Part shown: positions 48,930 through 59,648 of the stretch, in pieces | Layout: each line of letters begins with the position of its first letter | Numbering within the stretch: the first letter of the stretch is position 1 | Source: Methylobacterium sp. J-030 | GTDB taxonomy: Bacteria > Pseudomonadota > Alphaproteobacteria > Rhizobiales > Beijerinckiaceae | Reading direction: 5' to 3' | DNA length: 64,000 bases | Assembly: GCF_022829545.1 (NCBI RefSeq) | Contig: NZ_JAKSYM010000280.1 | Span: 1-64,000, forward strand | The notes under the pieces: model-generated | What the model saw: only the letters and a program-made list of their open reading frames with translations | Told to the model about the DNA's origin: nothing | Database searches by the model: none | Translations under genes and position numbers: made by a program

Positions 48930-49133
48930 GGCGTGTCGGACTTTGTACGTTGGCGCGGCGGGCGTGCGGGAGCCCGCCGACGCGGCTGCGAGGTCGCCGC
49001 GTTATAGGCCGCCCGCTTTCGACGAAGCAACGCGGCCGCGGAGCCCGCGCATTGCGCTTCGTGATCGGGCACCTGCGGAAAGATTGCCGCCATCGGACGT
49101 TGCCGCAGGGACTTTCTGTGACCTGGGGACCTG

Positions 49134-50192
49134 ATGTCGAGCCGGAACGGACGCAACACGGTGATGGTGGCGGGCGCGAGTGCGGGCGTCGGACGCGCGG
49201 TCGCCCACGAATTCGCCCGGCACGGCTGGAATGTCGGTCTGATCGCGCGGGGCGAGGCGGGGCTCCAGGGCACGATCCGCGATGTCGAGGGGGCCGGCGG
49301 CCGGGCGCTGGCCTTCATGGCGGACGTGGCCGATGCGGACGCGGTCGCGCAGGCGGCCGACGAACTCGCCGAGCGGTTCGGCGGCATCGACGTCTGGGTC
49401 AACAACGCGATGGTGACGATCTACGCGCCCGTGCAGGAGACGAGCCCGGAGGAGTTCAGGCGAGCCACCGAGGTCACCTATCTCGGACAGGTCCACGGCA
49501 CGCTCGCGGCGCTCCGCCACATGGTGCCGCGCGACCGGGGCACGATCGTGCATATCGGCTCGGCGCTGGCCTATCGCTCGATCCCGCTCCAGGCGAGCTA
49601 CTGCGCCGCCAAGGCGGCCGTGCGGGGCTTCGTCGACAGCCTGCGCAGCGAGCTGCTCCACGACGGCAGCCGGGTGCGGCTGACGATGGTGCAGTTGCCC
49701 GCGGTGAACACGCCGCAATTCGATTGGGCGCGCTCGCGGCTGCCGCGCAAGCTCGAGCCGGTGCCGCCGATCTATCAGCCCGAGGCCATCGCCCGCCACG
49801 TGTATCGCGCGGCCCACGATGCACCGCGGGAATTGTGGATCGGCGCTTCGGCCTGGAAGGCGATCGTCGGCAACATGCTGATCCCGGGCTGGATCGACGG
49901 ATACCTCGCCCGGCACGGCTATCGGGGGGAGATGACCAGCGTGCAGGCCCAGAAGAACCGCCCCGACAACCTCTACGACCCGGTCGACACCGATCCCGGG
50001 GCGCATGGCCGCTTCGACGCCCGATCGACCGCCCACGTCGCGGCGGCCGACCCGCGCTGGCTCAAGCTCGGACTTGCGGCGGCTCTGGGCGTCGTCGCGG
50101 GCACGATGCTGTTCGCCACCGAGGCGCAGGGGCGTCGGGAGGGGCGCAGCGCGGCGCGCGTCCAAGGCCCGCGGAGCCGCGTCGCCCGGTAG
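49134..50192 (+). CDS. SDR-family oxidoreductase with C-terminal membrane helix
   Basis: The 352-aa protein has a classical SDR core: AGASAGVGRAVA nucleotide-binding motif, VNNAMV, and the catalytic YCAAK. An extra C-terminal segment (about 265-352) has a hydrophobic helix (LKLGLAAALGVVAGTMLF) and a basic end, so the enzyme is likely tethered to the inner membrane. SDRs with such tails occur in several Rhizobiales. The substrate is unknown. It stands 12 bp from the convergent chemoreceptor. Confidence 0.85.
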   Translation: MSSRNGRNTVMVAGASAGVGRAVAHEFARHGWNVGLIARGEAGLQGTIRDVEGAGGRALAFMADVADADAVAQAADELAERFGGIDVWVNNAMVTIYAPVQETSPEEFRRATEVTYLGQVHGTLAALRHMVPRDRGTIVHIGSALAYRSIPLQASYCAAKAAVRGFVDSLRSELLHDGSRVRLTMVQLPAVNTPQFDWARSRLPRKLEPVPPIYQPEAIARHVYRAAHDAPRELWIGASAWKAIVGNMLIPGWIDGYLARHGYRGEMTSVQAQKNRPDNLYDPVDTDPGAHGRFDARSTAHVAAADPRWLKLGLAAALGVVAGTMLFATEAQGRREGRSAARVQGPRSRVAR

Positions 50193-50204
50193 GTCGGCAC
50201 GCCC

Positions 50205-52301
50205 TTACGCCGCCCGCACGGTCGCCAGGAAGCGCTGGACCTCGGCCGAGAGCTGGTCCGCCTGGCGCGCCAGCTCGGAGGCCGAGGCCAGGACCCCCGT
50301 CGCCGCGGTCCCGGTCGCCTCTGCCGTACCGGCCACGACCGCGATGGTGCTGGTGACCGCGCTCGTGCCGACGGCGGCCTGCCCGACATTGCGGACGATC
50401 TCCTGGGTGGCCGCACCCTGCTCCTCGACCGCCGCCGCAATCGACGCCGCCACCGTGTTGATCTCGCGGATCCGGCCGGCGATCCCGCCGATCGCCGACA
50501 CAGCCTGGCCGGTGGCACCCTGGACCTGGGCGATCTGCTGGCCGATCTCGTCGGTGGCCCTGGCGGTCTGCTCGGCCAGCGCCTTGACCTCCGCGGCCAC
50601 CACGGCGAAGCCCCGGCCGGCCTCGCCGGCCCGGGCCGCCTCGATCGTGGCGTTGAGCGCCAGCAAATTGGTCTGGGCCGCGATGCCCGAGATCATCCCC
50701 ACGACCTCCCCGATCTTGGCCACGCTCGCGTTCAGCGCCTGGACGAGCGTGGCGGTCTGACCCGCCTCGTCCACCGCCGCCCGCGCCAGATCGGCCGAGC
50801 CGGACACTTGGCGCCCGATCTCCTGTACCGAAGTCCCAAGCTCCTCGGCGGCGGCCGCGACGGTCCCGACATTGGACGCCGCCTGCTCGGCGGCGGCCGC
50901 CGCGGTGGTGGACTGGGCCGCCGTCTCGTCCGCGGAGGCCACCATGGTCTGGGCGGTGAGCTGAAGTCCGCTCGCCGAGGACGAGACCGTCTCGACGATC
51001 CCGCCGGCGGCGCGCTCGAACGCGTCGGCCATCTGAAGCATGGCCGCCTTCCGCTCCGCGTCGGCGCGGCTCCGGGTTTCAGTCGCCTCCTCTTCGAGGG
51101 CGCGCGTGCGAATCAGGTTGTCCTTGAACACCTGCACCGCGCCCGCCATGGCGCCGAGTTCGTCCGAGCGCCCGACGCCGGGCACCAGCGCATCGAATTG
51201 CCCCTCGGCGAGCCGCCGCATGGCGCCGGCCAGCCCGTGGATGCCCCGGATGACGCGACGTTGCACCACCAGGATTGCCGCCACCGCGAGCCCGAGTTCC
51301 AACAGGATCACGGCTGCGGCCGCGCAGAGGTCCCGATAGGCCTGATCAGCCACCTGCTTGGCCTTGCCGGCCGCGAAATCGAGGACGGCGACCGCCGCGC
51401 CGGCGATCGCCTGCTGACCGGCGACGACACCGGCGTCCCATTCCACGCCGGGGATCTCGACCTTGCGTCCCGCCGCAACGGCGGCCACGAGGGCCTGCCG
51501 CATCGTGGCCATCCGGCCACCGAAATAGAGCGCATCGACGCGCTCGTAATGCGCATGCAGGAGCGCGGCAGATCCTCCAATCCCGACCGCGCGCTTCGCG
51601 AGCTTCCAGGCTGTCATCGCCTCGGTATCGGCGGTGTTCAACCGGATCCAGTCCGTCGTCGTAGCGGCGCGACCGGTTGCCAGGAGTTCGCTGACAGTCG
51701 CGGCGCTGCGACCGGCGCTCGTCCGGGTGACCCATGTCGACGTCCGGGCGTCGAGGAGGATGCCGTAGGCCGGGTCAAGGGCCTGGATCTCCGCCTCCGT
51801 GGCGTCCGAGGCGGTTTCGAGGGCTGTGAGGAAACGGTTCCCGAACTCGTCCAGGGTCTTGCGCAGCGACGGATCGCGTGCCGCCAGCGGCTGGTCGAGG
51901 GCCGCATCCACGGCCGGACGCAGCCGCCGCCACTCGCTCACGAAGGACTGGAGTTCGCCGCTCCCGGCTCGCAGCTTGTCGTTGAGTACTTGGCCGAGGG
52001 CCGAGATGCCGACATCGGCAGCCTTGTCGAACGGCGCGCGGCCGTCGAGCGCCGTCTTCCGATGGATGCGGTTGGCATCGGGCTCTTCAAGGAGCGCGGT
52101 CATGGCCCAGCCCCGCTCGACGCGCAGGTGCGTCAGGCTCGCGAAGAGATTGCGGTCGATCGCCATATAGTCGGCAACCTGATCGGCAATGGCCGACTTT
52201 GACCAGCTTTCGCTGATGCGCGATGTCGCAAGACCGATCGCGCACGCACTGATGAGGGCGACGATCGAGAATATGACGAATCGGATCGATAGAATTCTCA
52301 T
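50205..52301 (-). CDS. Methyl-accepting chemotaxis protein, tandem copy A
   Basis: The ATG at 52301 gives 698 aa (an in-frame TTG five codons upstream is possible). A first helix (about 5-28) and a second (about 315-340) bound a large periplasmic sensor (about 29-315) with helical repeats; HAMP follows, then the methyl-accepting domain with [20 protein letters not shown]. The sensor has the AT-rich start and plan of the nitrate/nitrite-type helical modules, but no ligand is proven. It is the exact same length as copy B immediately upstream. Confidence 0.92.
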   Translation of the reverse strand: MRILSIRFVIFSIVALISACAIGLATSRISESWSKSAIADQVADYMAIDRNLFASLTHLRVERGWAMTALLEEPDANRIHRKTALDGRAPFDKAADVGISALGQVLNDKLRAGSGELQSFVSEWRRLRPAVDAALDQPLAARDPSLRKTLDEFGNRFLTALETASDATEAEIQALDPAYGILLDARTSTWVTRTSAGRSAATVSELLATGRAATTTDWIRLNTADTEAMTAWKLAKRAVGIGGSAALLHAHYERVDALYFGGRMATMRQALVAAVAAGRKVEIPGVEWDAGVVAGQQAIAGAAVAVLDFAAGKAKQVADQAYRDLCAAAAVILLELGLAVAAILVVQRRVIRGIHGLAGAMRRLAEGQFDALVPGVGRSDELGAMAGAVQVFKDNLIRTRALEEEATETRSRADAERKAAMLQMADAFERAAGGIVETVSSSASGLQLTAQTMVASADETAAQSTTAAAAAEQAASNVGTVAAAAEELGTSVQEIGRQVSGSADLARAAVDEAGQTATLVQALNASVAKIGEVVGMISGIAAQTNLLALNATIEAARAGEAGRGFAVVAAEVKALAEQTARATDEIGQQIAQVQGATGQAVSAIGGIAGRIREINTVAASIAAAVEEQGAATQEIVRNVGQAAVGTSAVTSTIAVVAGTAEATGTAATGVLASASELARQADQLSAEVQRFLATVRAA

Positions 52302-52672
52302 CGTATGAGTTCGCAACTTTAGTGAAAATCTGAGAAATTCTTACAGAAATCTCATCGCAGCGCGCGCGTCAAGAGGAAAAAAATCTAAGGTTGTTATCCG
52401 ATATAGTCAGGTCGATACGCAAGATAAGTACTATTCCATATAAAATACTATCAGCTTGATGTTAGATAAAGTATAATTTCCCCGTATGGCCGAGGATTTA
52501 CGGGACGGATGCCTGGCGCTCGGCTGGTAGAGTTGCGTCTGGGCTGGGTAGCCCGGTCAAGCCAACAGTGTCGCGGGCCCGAGGCGCGCGGCACCGGCGG
52601 GCCGACGAGCGCACACGTGAGGAGCGCCCCGTCGCGGACCGTTGGGTTAGCCCGAGGGACCGCCCGGACCGC
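52302..52672. promoter_or_regulatory. AT-rich gap between the tandem chemoreceptors
   Basis: This 371-bp region runs from chemoreceptor A's start to the end of copy B. The part nearest A (about 52302-52490) is strongly AT-rich for this genome (for example TATAAAATACTAT and GTATAATTTC) and probably carries A's promoter. No long open frame or hairpin repeat is seen. The part from about 52500 is GC-rich. Confidence 0.5.
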
Positions 52673-54769
52673 TCACGCCGCCCGCACGGTCGCCAGGAAG
52701 CGCTGGACCTCCTCGGCGAGGTGCTCGGCTTGGCTCGACAGCGCGGTGGCCGACGTCAGGACATCCCGGGCGCCGAGGCCGGTCTTCTCCGCCGCCCCGG
52801 CCACGCCCGCGATCGTGCCGGTCACCGCGCTCGTCCCGGACGAGGCCTGCTCCACGTTGCGGACGATCTCCTGGGTGGCCACACCCTGCTCCTCGACCGC
52901 CGCCGCGATCGTGGTCGCCACGGTGCTGATCTCCCGAATTCGTGCTGCGATCCCGCCGATCGCGGAGACCGCCGCACCGGTCGCACCCTGCACCTGTCCG
53001 ATCTGCTGGCCGATCGCGTCGGTGGCCTTGGCGGTCTGCTCGGCCAGCGCCTTGACCTCGGCGGCCACCACGGCGAAGCCCCGGCCGGCCTCGCCGGACC
53101 GGGCCGCCTCGATCGTGGCGTTGAGCGCCAGCAAATTGGTCTGGGCCGCGATGCCCGAGATCATCGACACCACGTCGCCGATCTTGGCCATGCTCGCGTT
53201 TAAGGCTTGAACGAGCGCGGCGGTGTGATCGGCTTCATGCACCGCGTTGCGCGCCAGATCCGCCGAGCCCGAGACCTGCCGGCCGATCTCCTGCACCGAC
53301 GCGCCCAGTTCCTCGGCCGCGGCCGCAACGGTGTCGACGTTGGACGCCGCCGCCTCGGCGGCGGCGGCGACCCGGGTCGAACGGTTCGCGGTGTCGGCCG
53401 CGGCCGTCGCCAGCGATTGCGCCGTCGCCTGCAGGGCCCCGGCCGAGGTCGAGACCGTGCCGACGATCGCGCCGGCTGCCGCCTCGAACGTGTCGGCCAT
53501 CTGGTGCATCGCGGCGCGGCGCTGCTCCTCGGCCCGGCGCCGGGCCTCGGCCGCCTCCTGTTCGAGATCCCGGGTCCGGATCAGATTGTCCTTGAACACC
53601 TGCACGGCGCCGGCCATGTCGCCGATCTCGTCGTTGCGCTGCGTGCCGGGCACCAGGGTTTCGAGCCGCCCATCGGCGAGACCGCGCATGGCGCCGGCCA
53701 GTTCGAGGATCCGCCGCACGACGCGGCGCTGCACCACCAGGACTGCCACCACCGCAAGCCCCAGCGTGAACAGGATCACGGCCGCGGCCGTGACGAAGTC
53801 CTGACGGGCCCGGTCGGCCGACGTCCTGGCCCGGTCCATGCCGGCCTGCGTCACCGTGTCGGCCGCCTCCGTCACCGCGTTCTGGGCGGCGCGGAACGCG
53901 GTGCCCCATTCCGAGCGGGGAAGAGAGACGAGATACTCATCCGCCACGGTGGCGGCGATGGATTGCCGTATCTCGGCCAACCGACCGCCGAACAGGCGTG
54001 CCTTTGCGCGCCCGTACGCAGCCTTCACCGTGTCGCCCAGGCCGCCGGCGTCGATCATGCGCTCGGCCATTTGCCAGGCCGTGCGGGCCTCCGTGTCGGC
54101 GGTGTTCAGCCGCGTCCAGCCCTCCCAGGTGGCGGGCCGTTGCGCCGCGACGAGTTCATCCTGCACGTTGGAGGCACGTCCGGCGCTCACCCGGGCAAGC
54201 CACGTTGCCGCCCGGGCATCGAGGTAGATTCCGAAGGCCGGATCGAGCAGCCTGATCTCCGCTTCGGTTGCGTCGGACGCGGCTTCGATCACCGTCAGGA
54301 CGCGACCACCCAACCCGTCCAGTGTCGCGGGCAGGGCCGGATCGCGGGCGGCGACCGGCTGATCGAGGGCGGCATCCACGGTCGAGCGCGCGCGTCGCCA
54401 CGTCTCCAGAAGGGACCGGAACTCCGCGCTTCCGAGGGCTGGCGCGGTCTCGGATACGCGGCTCAGACCGTCGAGCGCGCGCTCGACAGCCGTGTCGAAG
54501 GGCTCGCGACTGTCACGGACGATGTCACGATAGGTTCTGTTGACGGCGGGCTCCTGGGCGAGTGCGGAGATGCCCCATCCGAGTTCCGTTCGGAACTGCG
54601 TCAGGCTCACGAACAGATCCCGGTTGATCCCCATGTCCTGAGCGACGCGTTCCGCCGCATCCGACCGCGATTTGCTTCTGACCACTTGCAAGGCTGCGAG
54701 AATGATGGCGCAGGCGCCGATTGATGCTATAATAGATATGATTATAAATTTGATCGACAATCTTCGCAT
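52673..54769 (-). CDS. Methyl-accepting chemotaxis protein, tandem copy B
   Basis: The ATG gives 698 aa with a first helix (about 5-28, [20 protein letters not shown]), periplasmic helical sensor, a second helix (about 315-340), HAMP, and a signalling domain. The tip differs from copy A in having [20 protein letters not shown]. The signalling domains of A and B match very closely at the DNA level, including 66 identical bases, while the sensors differ throughout. The start region is AT-rich. Probably an old duplication with continued conversion of the 3' half. Confidence 0.92.
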   Translation of the reverse strand: MRRLSIKFIIISIIASIGACAIILAALQVVRSKSRSDAAERVAQDMGINRDLFVSLTQFRTELGWGISALAQEPAVNRTYRDIVRDSREPFDTAVERALDGLSRVSETAPALGSAEFRSLLETWRRARSTVDAALDQPVAARDPALPATLDGLGGRVLTVIEAASDATEAEIRLLDPAFGIYLDARAATWLARVSAGRASNVQDELVAAQRPATWEGWTRLNTADTEARTAWQMAERMIDAGGLGDTVKAAYGRAKARLFGGRLAEIRQSIAATVADEYLVSLPRSEWGTAFRAAQNAVTEAADTVTQAGMDRARTSADRARQDFVTAAAVILFTLGLAVVAVLVVQRRVVRRILELAGAMRGLADGRLETLVPGTQRNDEIGDMAGAVQVFKDNLIRTRDLEQEAAEARRRAEEQRRAAMHQMADTFEAAAGAIVGTVSTSAGALQATAQSLATAAADTANRSTRVAAAAEAAASNVDTVAAAAEELGASVQEIGRQVSGSADLARNAVHEADHTAALVQALNASMAKIGDVVSMISGIAAQTNLLALNATIEAARSGEAGRGFAVVAAEVKALAEQTAKATDAIGQQIGQVQGATGAAVSAIGGIAARIREISTVATTIAAAVEEQGVATQEIVRNVEQASSGTSAVTGTIAGVAGAAEKTGLGARDVLTSATALSSQAEHLAEEVQRFLATVRAA

Positions 54770-55070
54770 GATTTCCCGTCCTTGAACTGCGTCGAGGCCG
54801 AACAATCTTTGAGTGCCTTCTGCCGGATCGGACGCCAGCCAAATTCAAGAATGCACAGTTCCAAGTTGGAAACTCAACGCAATTTTTCTGCCAGATGTCC
54901 GAAGACATGGCCTCACACGAAATCAGGAGATATAGTTTTAATATCTTTCTCAATGCAGGTCGGAATGCAGCCTACCCAAATTCCAGCTCGAAGATATGTG
55001 TCGTCTGTTCCAGCATTGGCTGCGACCACCCATACGCAGCGCCCTGCATCGCCGCGTGCAGCGTTGCGGC
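54770..55070. promoter_or_regulatory. Upstream region of chemoreceptor B, no gene seen
   Basis: About 301 bp of moderate GC lie between the start of chemoreceptor B and the end of the phosphatase-like cbbY gene. The A/T-richer portion near 54720-54960 probably contains the receptor promoter. Open frames across it lack ribosome sites. No hairpin of the repeat families was seen. Confidence 0.45.
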
Positions 55071-55853
55071 CTATGGGCGGCGATCCGCGGCCGGAACCGC
55101 ACCCACGTCGAGAACCCCGTGCCACCGCATGAGCCCGGCGAGGTCCACCACCCCGCCCGGCCATTCGAGCCCCGCAATGTGCCGGTGCGGGTGCCCGGGT
55201 TCGCCGAGGTCCGAGACCGCCGAGAAGGCGCCGTCGAGCGCGTGGCTGTCGGTGTAGCGGCTGCGGGTCGCCAGCACCGGTAGGCCGGCGGCGCGGGCCG
55301 AGCTGATCCCGGCAGCCGAATCCTCGAACGCGACGGCCTCCGCGGCGGCGACGTCCAGGCCGGCGAGCGCCAGGAGGAACACGTCCGGGGCCGGCTTCTT
55401 GCGGTCCGCCGCGTCGCCGGCAGCGATCACGTCGAAGGGCGTGTTTCCGGGCGGGAAGTTGACCGCCAGCAATCGATCGACGTTCGGTCGGCTGGTGGTG
55501 GTGGCGACGGCCAGCCGGAGGCCGGCCGCCCGGGCCTCGGCGATGAGCCGGGCGATCCCGGGGCGCAGCGGCAGCCGGTTCTCGGCGACCAGCGCGCCGT
55601 AGGCCGCGGTCTTGCGTGCATGGATGTCCGGGGCAAGGGCGTGAAGCGCTTCGGCCTCGGCCGCGTGCTGCGTATCGATGAAGTGGGCGAGGCGCTCCTT
55701 GCCGCCCATCACGGTGAGCAGGTCGGCGTAGAGCGCCGCGTCCCAGCGCCAGGGCAGCCCGACCTCCGCGAAGGCGCGGTTGAACGCCTGCCGGTGCAGA
55801 TCCTCGGTCTCGGCGAGAGTCCCGTCGACGTCGAAGATCAGCGCCCTCAGCAC
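55071..55853 (-). CDS. cbbY: CbbY-like HAD phosphatase
   Basis: The 260-aa protein is a HAD hydrolase with motif I DVDGT (residues 8-12), a helical cap (about 18-90), motif II in ATTTS, motif [12 protein letters not shown] and motif [10 protein letters not shown]. It is the CbbY type, which in phototrophs dephosphorylates xylulose-1,5-bisphosphate, an inhibitor formed by RuBisCO misfire. Its first seven bases overlap the end of rpe; it is the last gene of the operon. The presence without RuBisCO in this window is notable. Confidence 0.85.
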   Translation of the reverse strand: MLRALIFDVDGTLAETEDLHRQAFNRAFAEVGLPWRWDAALYADLLTVMGGKERLAHFIDTQHAAEAEALHALAPDIHARKTAAYGALVAENRLPLRPGIARLIAEARAAGLRLAVATTTSRPNVDRLLAVNFPPGNTPFDVIAAGDAADRKKPAPDVFLLALAGLDVAAAEAVAFEDSAAGISSARAAGLPVLATRSRYTDSHALDGAFSAVSDLGEPGHPHRHIAGLEWPGGVVDLAGLMRWHGVLDVGAVPAADRRP

Positions 55854-56533
55854 GACAGGTCGCGGCCGGAGGCGCCCTCCGCGCCGTCCCGGATCGCCGC
55901 GATGCGCTCCGCGTAAGCCGCCGGCCCGCCGCCGAAGACGGCGTTGCCGGCCACGAAGGTGTCGGCGCCCGCCCGGCTCGCGGCCTTGACGGTCTCGGGA
56001 TCGATGCCGCCGTCGACCTGGATGCGGATGTCGCGCCCCGCCACCATCGCGCGCACCCGCGCGACGGACTCCATGCAGCTCTTGAGGAAGCTCTGGCCGC
56101 CGAAGCCGGGGTTGACGGTCATCACCAGCACGAGGTCCACGAGGTCGAGCACCGGCTCGACCATGGCGGCCGGGGTGCCGGGGTTGATCGCGACGCCGGC
56201 CCGCTTGCCGAGATCGCGGATCGTCTGGAGCGAGCGGTGGATGTGCGGCCCGGCCTCGGCATGGACCGTGATGCCGTCGGCGCCGGCCGCCGCGAAGGCC
56301 GCGAGGTACGGGTCGGCGGGGGCGATCATCAGGTGCACGTCGAAGTATCTTTGGGTGTGCGGGCGCAGGGCCTTCACCACCGGCGGCCCGAAGGTGATGT
56401 TGGGCACGAAGTGGCCGTCCATCACGTCGAGATGGATCCAGTCCGCCCCGGCCGCGTCGACGGCGCGGGTTTCCTCGGCGAGCTTCGAGAAGTCGGCGGA
56501 GAGGATCGAGGGGGCGATGACGGGTGTGAGCAT
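55847..56533 (-). CDS. rpe: Ribulose-phosphate 3-epimerase
   Basis: The 228-aa TIM-barrel protein has [31 protein letters not shown] (metal ligands), [11 protein letters not shown] and VDGGI, all standard. It interconverts ribulose-5-P and xylulose-5-P. Position: 20 bp downstream of prk and overlapping cbbY by 7 bp. Together with prk it supplies and consumes ribulose-5-P. Confidence 0.95.
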   Translation of the reverse strand: MLTPVIAPSILSADFSKLAEETRAVDAAGADWIHLDVMDGHFVPNITFGPPVVKALRPHTQRYFDVHLMIAPADPYLAAFAAAGADGITVHAEAGPHIHRSLQTIRDLGKRAGVAINPGTPAAMVEPVLDLVDLVLVMTVNPGFGGQSFLKSCMESVARVRAMVAGRDIRIQVDGGIDPETVKAASRAGADTFVAGNAVFGGGPAAYAERIAAIRDGAEGASGRDLSC

Positions 56534-56553
56534 GGGCGACTCTCGGGATCGGC

Positions 56554-57414
56554 TCAGGCCAGACGTCTGCGGCGCTCGACGAGCTGCATGATCATCGGCG
56601 TCAGGATCAGCTGCATGGCGAGGTCGAGCTTGCCGCCGGGGATCACGATGGAATTGGCCCGGCTCATGAAGCTGTCGTGGATCATGGAGACCAGATAGGA
56701 GAAATCGATCCCCTTCGGATCCTTGAACCGGATCACCACCATCGACTCGTCGGCGGTGGGGATCCAGCGGGCGATGAATGGGTTCGAGGTATCGACCGTC
56801 GGCACCCGCTGGAAGTTGATGTCGGTGAACGAGAATTGCGGGCAGATGGTCTGCACGTAGTCGGGCATGCGCCGCAGGATCACGTCGGTGACGGCATCCG
56901 TCGAGTAGCCGCGGAACGAGCGGTCCCGGTGCAGCTTCTGGATCCACTCCAGGTTGATCACCGGCACGACGCCGATCTTCAGGTCGGCGTAGCGGGCGAT
57001 GTCGACGTCCTGGTCGGCCACGCAGCCGTGCAGGCCCTCGTAGAACAGCAGATCGGAATCCGGGGGGAAGGCCTCCCATTCCGAGAAACTGCCCTCCGGG
57101 ATGCCGTAGGTCTGCGCGTCGTGCTGGTCGTGGGCGTAGTGGCGGGTGCGGCCGGTGCCGGCCTCCGCGTAGCTGCGGAACACCGCCTCCAGCTCCGGCA
57201 GGAGGTTCGCCCGGGGCGCGAAATGCGACAGCGTCGGCTCGTGCGCCATCATGGCCCGCATCGTGTCCCGGTCGAAGGCGTGGAAGCCGTCGCCCTCGAT
57301 GAACACCGCCCGCACATCCTCCCGGCGGAAGATCTGCTCGAAGGTGTTGCGCACGGAGGTGGTGCCGGCCCCCGAGGAGCCGGTCACCGAGATGATGGGA
57401 TGCCGCGCCGACAT
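56554..57414 (-). CDS. prk: Phosphoribulokinase
   Basis: The 286-aa enzyme is of the short proteobacterial class. It starts [17 protein letters not shown] with the P-loop (about 10-18), and contains the conserved [21 protein letters not shown], and [20 protein letters not shown] regions. It phosphorylates ribulose-5-P to ribulose-1,5-bisphosphate (RuBP). It is the second gene of the cbbF-prk-rpe-cbbY operon with 23 bp after cbbF. In Methylorubrum a prk has been shown to be needed for methylotrophy as a source of RuBP signalling. Confidence 0.95.
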   Translation of the reverse strand: MSARHPIISVTGSSGAGTTSVRNTFEQIFRREDVRAVFIEGDGFHAFDRDTMRAMMAHEPTLSHFAPRANLLPELEAVFRSYAEAGTGRTRHYAHDQHDAQTYGIPEGSFSEWEAFPPDSDLLFYEGLHGCVADQDVDIARYADLKIGVVPVINLEWIQKLHRDRSFRGYSTDAVTDVILRRMPDYVQTICPQFSFTDINFQRVPTVDTSNPFIARWIPTADESMVVIRFKDPKGIDFSYLVSMIHDSFMSRANSIVIPGGKLDLAMQLILTPMIMQLVERRRRLA

Positions 57415-57437
57415 TCGTTTCGGACTTCGCGGCGCGC

Positions 57438-58493
57438 TTACGAGCGCATCAGGCCGCGCTGGCCGAACAGCGGCGAGCGGCCGGCATCGGGCTTGCCGCC
57501 GCCGTAATAGGCCGCGACGCATTCCACCTCCTCGGTCGAGCCGCAGACCAGCGGCGCGCGCTCGTGGATGCCGGTCGCCACGATGTCGAGGATGCGCTGC
57601 TGACCGTCGGTCGCCGCGCCGCCGGCCTGCTCCACCAGCATCGCCACGGGGGCGACCTCGTAGAGCAGCCGCAGCCGGCCGCGGGCGTAGTTCTTCCGTG
57701 CGTCGCCCGGGTACAGGAACACGCCGCCGCGGGTCAGGACGCGCTGGATGTCGGCCACCAGGGAGGCGAGCCAGCGCATGTTGTAGTCCTTGTCGCGCGG
57801 ACCCTCGGTGCCCCGCTGGCAATCCTCGATATAGGCCTTCACCGGCGCGTCCCAGTGCCGGGCGTTCGAGGCGTTGATGGCGAATTCCTTGGTGGAGGCC
57901 GGCACCGCCATGGCCTGGCTGGTCAGCTTGAACGTACCCTCGGCCCGGTCGAGCACGTAGGATTGGGTGCCCTGGCCGAGCGTCAGGATCAGCGCGGTCG
58001 CCGGGCCGTAGGTCACGAAGCCCGAAGCGATCTGCGCGGAGCCCGGCGTCGTGAACGACGCGATGGGGTTCGACGGATCCTTGATCGACGGCCGGATGCC
58101 GAAGATCATCCCCACCGCCATGTTGACGCCGATGTTGGAGGAGCCGTCGAGGGGGTCGATCGCGACGGCGAGGGGCGCGTCGGGATTCAGCCGCATCACC
58201 TCCTCGGCCTCCTCGGAGGCGACCTCGGCCACGGGCGCGCCGCGCAGGGCCGCCGTCACGCTCTCGTGCGCGATCACGTCCAGCGCCTTCTGAACGTCGC
58301 CGTCGCTGTTGTGCTCGCCGGCCGCCGCGAGGTCGCCGCCGAGCGCCCCGCGCCCGATCCGCTCGCTGATCTCCACCGCCGAGCGCGCCACCGCGGCGAT
58401 CACCGCGGCGGCGTCCTTCAGCGCCGCGTTGGCCTCAACGGCCTGCGCCAGACAGGTATCGAGGGGCGTCCCGATCGCCGCTGAGATTGCCAT
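57438..58493 (-). CDS. cbbF: Fructose-1,6-bisphosphatase class I
   Basis: The 351-aa protein has the metal-binding [14 protein letters not shown] and the C-terminal [12 protein letters not shown] segment; the KDYNMRW element matches the substrate region. It converts fructose-1,6-bisphosphate to fructose-6-phosphate in gluconeogenesis or the Calvin cycle. It is the first gene of a four-gene minus-strand operon and is divergent from the LysR gene at 58701 with 207 bp in between, containing an inverted repeat. Confidence 0.93.
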   Translation of the reverse strand: MAISAAIGTPLDTCLAQAVEANAALKDAAAVIAAVARSAVEISERIGRGALGGDLAAAGEHNSDGDVQKALDVIAHESVTAALRGAPVAEVASEEAEEVMRLNPDAPLAVAIDPLDGSSNIGVNMAVGMIFGIRPSIKDPSNPIASFTTPGSAQIASGFVTYGPATALILTLGQGTQSYVLDRAEGTFKLTSQAMAVPASTKEFAINASNARHWDAPVKAYIEDCQRGTEGPRDKDYNMRWLASLVADIQRVLTRGGVFLYPGDARKNYARGRLRLLYEVAPVAMLVEQAGGAATDGQQRILDIVATGIHERAPLVCGSTEEVECVAAYYGGGKPDAGRSPLFGQRGLMRS

Positions 58494-58622
58494 CGGTCTA
58501 CTCCTCCTGCTCGGATCCCGCCCGCCGGGATCGCGCCTTCCGCACCGGCTCTGTAGCGGCCACACCCCCGCCAAGATAGCGGTCTCGGCCGCCGGATCGA
58601 AAGGAAGGCGCGGCGGGCCCTT

Positions 58623-58643
58623 CAAGATTTCTATGCGATCTTG
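58623..58643. promoter_or_regulatory. Perfect 6-bp inverted repeat in the cbbF/LysR divergent region
   Basis: CAAGAT (58623-58628) and ATCTTG (58638-58643) form a perfect inverted repeat around a 9-nt spacer, 58 bp upstream of the LysR start and 130 bp upstream of cbbF. LysR regulators usually bind an interrupted dyad near a divergent promoter, so this is a candidate operator. The classical T-N11-A form is not exact. The adjacent stretch (58640-58680) is locally A/T-richer. Confidence 0.5.
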
Positions 58644-58700
58644 TGCCATAGGACGAAAAAAACACGATGTCCGCCGAGAAATCCGCCCGAGAAATCCGCC

Positions 58701-59648
58701 ATGCGCAACCTCTCCCTCAAGCAGCTCCAGGCGGTCGCTGCGGTGGCCCGTCTGGGCACCATGACCCGGGCGGCGCAGGAGCTGAACGTCACCTCGGCGG
58801 CGCTCTACGCGCGCATCCGCCAGTTGGAGGAGGAGGCCGGCCTGCTGCTGTTCGACCGGACGCCCGGCGGGCTCAAGCCGACTGATGCCGGCCGCGAGAT
58901 GCTCTGGGCGATCGACAGCATCAACACCGTGCTGGAGACCTGCACGGACCGCCTGCGCACGCTGCGCGGCGCCGAGGGCGGGCGCGTGGCGCTCGGCGTC
59001 GTCTCCACCGCCAAGTACTTCGCGCCCCAGGTGATCGCCGGCTTCGTCAAGAAGCATCCGGGCGTCGAGATCAGCCTGTCGGTGCGCAACCGCGGCCAGA
59101 CCGTGGAGGCCCTGCGCGGCTACGAGATCGACTTCGCGCTGATGGGCCGCCCGCCCCGGGATTTCCCGATCGACGCCGCCACCTTCGGCCCGCATCCGAT
59201 CGTCCTGATCGCGGCACCGGATCATCCCCTTGCCGGGCGGACCGGCCTGAACCGCGAGGACCTCGCCGATCAGCCGTTCTTCCTGCGCGAGGAGGGCTCG
59301 GGCACGCGGATGGTGTTCGAGGAATTCATGGCCGGCGTCTTGGTCAAGCGCGCGCCGCTGGAGATCGACACCGGCTCAAACGAGACCATCAAGCAGGCCG
59401 TCATGGCCGGGCTCGGGATCGCCCTGCTCTCGGTCCACGCGGTGGCGGCGGAGCTGGAGAGCGGCCGCCTCGTGCTCCTCGACGTGAGGGGCCTGCCGAT
59501 CCGGCGCGACTGGTACGCGGTGCGCCGCGCCGACAAGGTGCTGGGGCCGGCGGCCTCGGCGGTCTGGGCCTACCTGATGACCGACGGCGCGCGCAGCCTG
59601 CCGGGCGTCGCGCAGAGCGGCCTGGTTCTCGCGGGAACCTCAGCATGA
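58701..59648 (+). CDS. cbbR: LysR-family regulator of the CbbR/QscR type
   Basis: From the ATG of MRNLSLKQLQA the product is 315 aa. The N-terminal winged helix contains LGTMTRAAQELNVTSAAL, and the periplasmic-binding-like effector domain (about 90-300) has the CbbR-type layout (GSNETIKQAVMAGLGIALLS). Its position, divergent from cbbF, is that of CbbR, which activates Calvin genes. In Methylorubrum the related QscR regulates the serine cycle with RuBP as a signal; the two cannot be separated by sequence here. Its stop overlaps the next gene's ATG (ATGA). Confidence 0.82.
   Translation: MRNLSLKQLQAVAAVARLGTMTRAAQELNVTSAALYARIRQLEEEAGLLLFDRTPGGLKPTDAGREMLWAIDSINTVLETCTDRLRTLRGAEGGRVALGVVSTAKYFAPQVIAGFVKKHPGVEISLSVRNRGQTVEALRGYEIDFALMGRPPRDFPIDAATFGPHPIVLIAAPDHPLAGRTGLNREDLADQPFFLREEGSGTRMVFEEFMAGVLVKRAPLEIDTGSNETIKQAVMAGLGIALLSVHAVAAELESGRLVLLDVRGLPIRRDWYAVRRADKVLGPAASAVWAYLMTDGARSLPGVAQSGLVLAGTSA

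Noticed and set aside
54782..55132. 116-codon plus-strand frame in the gap before the cbbY gene
   Set aside because: No ribosome site and no motif; it overlaps the cbbY 3' end antisense.
55071..58493. A complete Calvin-cycle operon
   Set aside because: No RuBisCO, transketolase or aldolase gene is present; only fructose-bisphosphatase, phosphoribulokinase, epimerase and CbbY.
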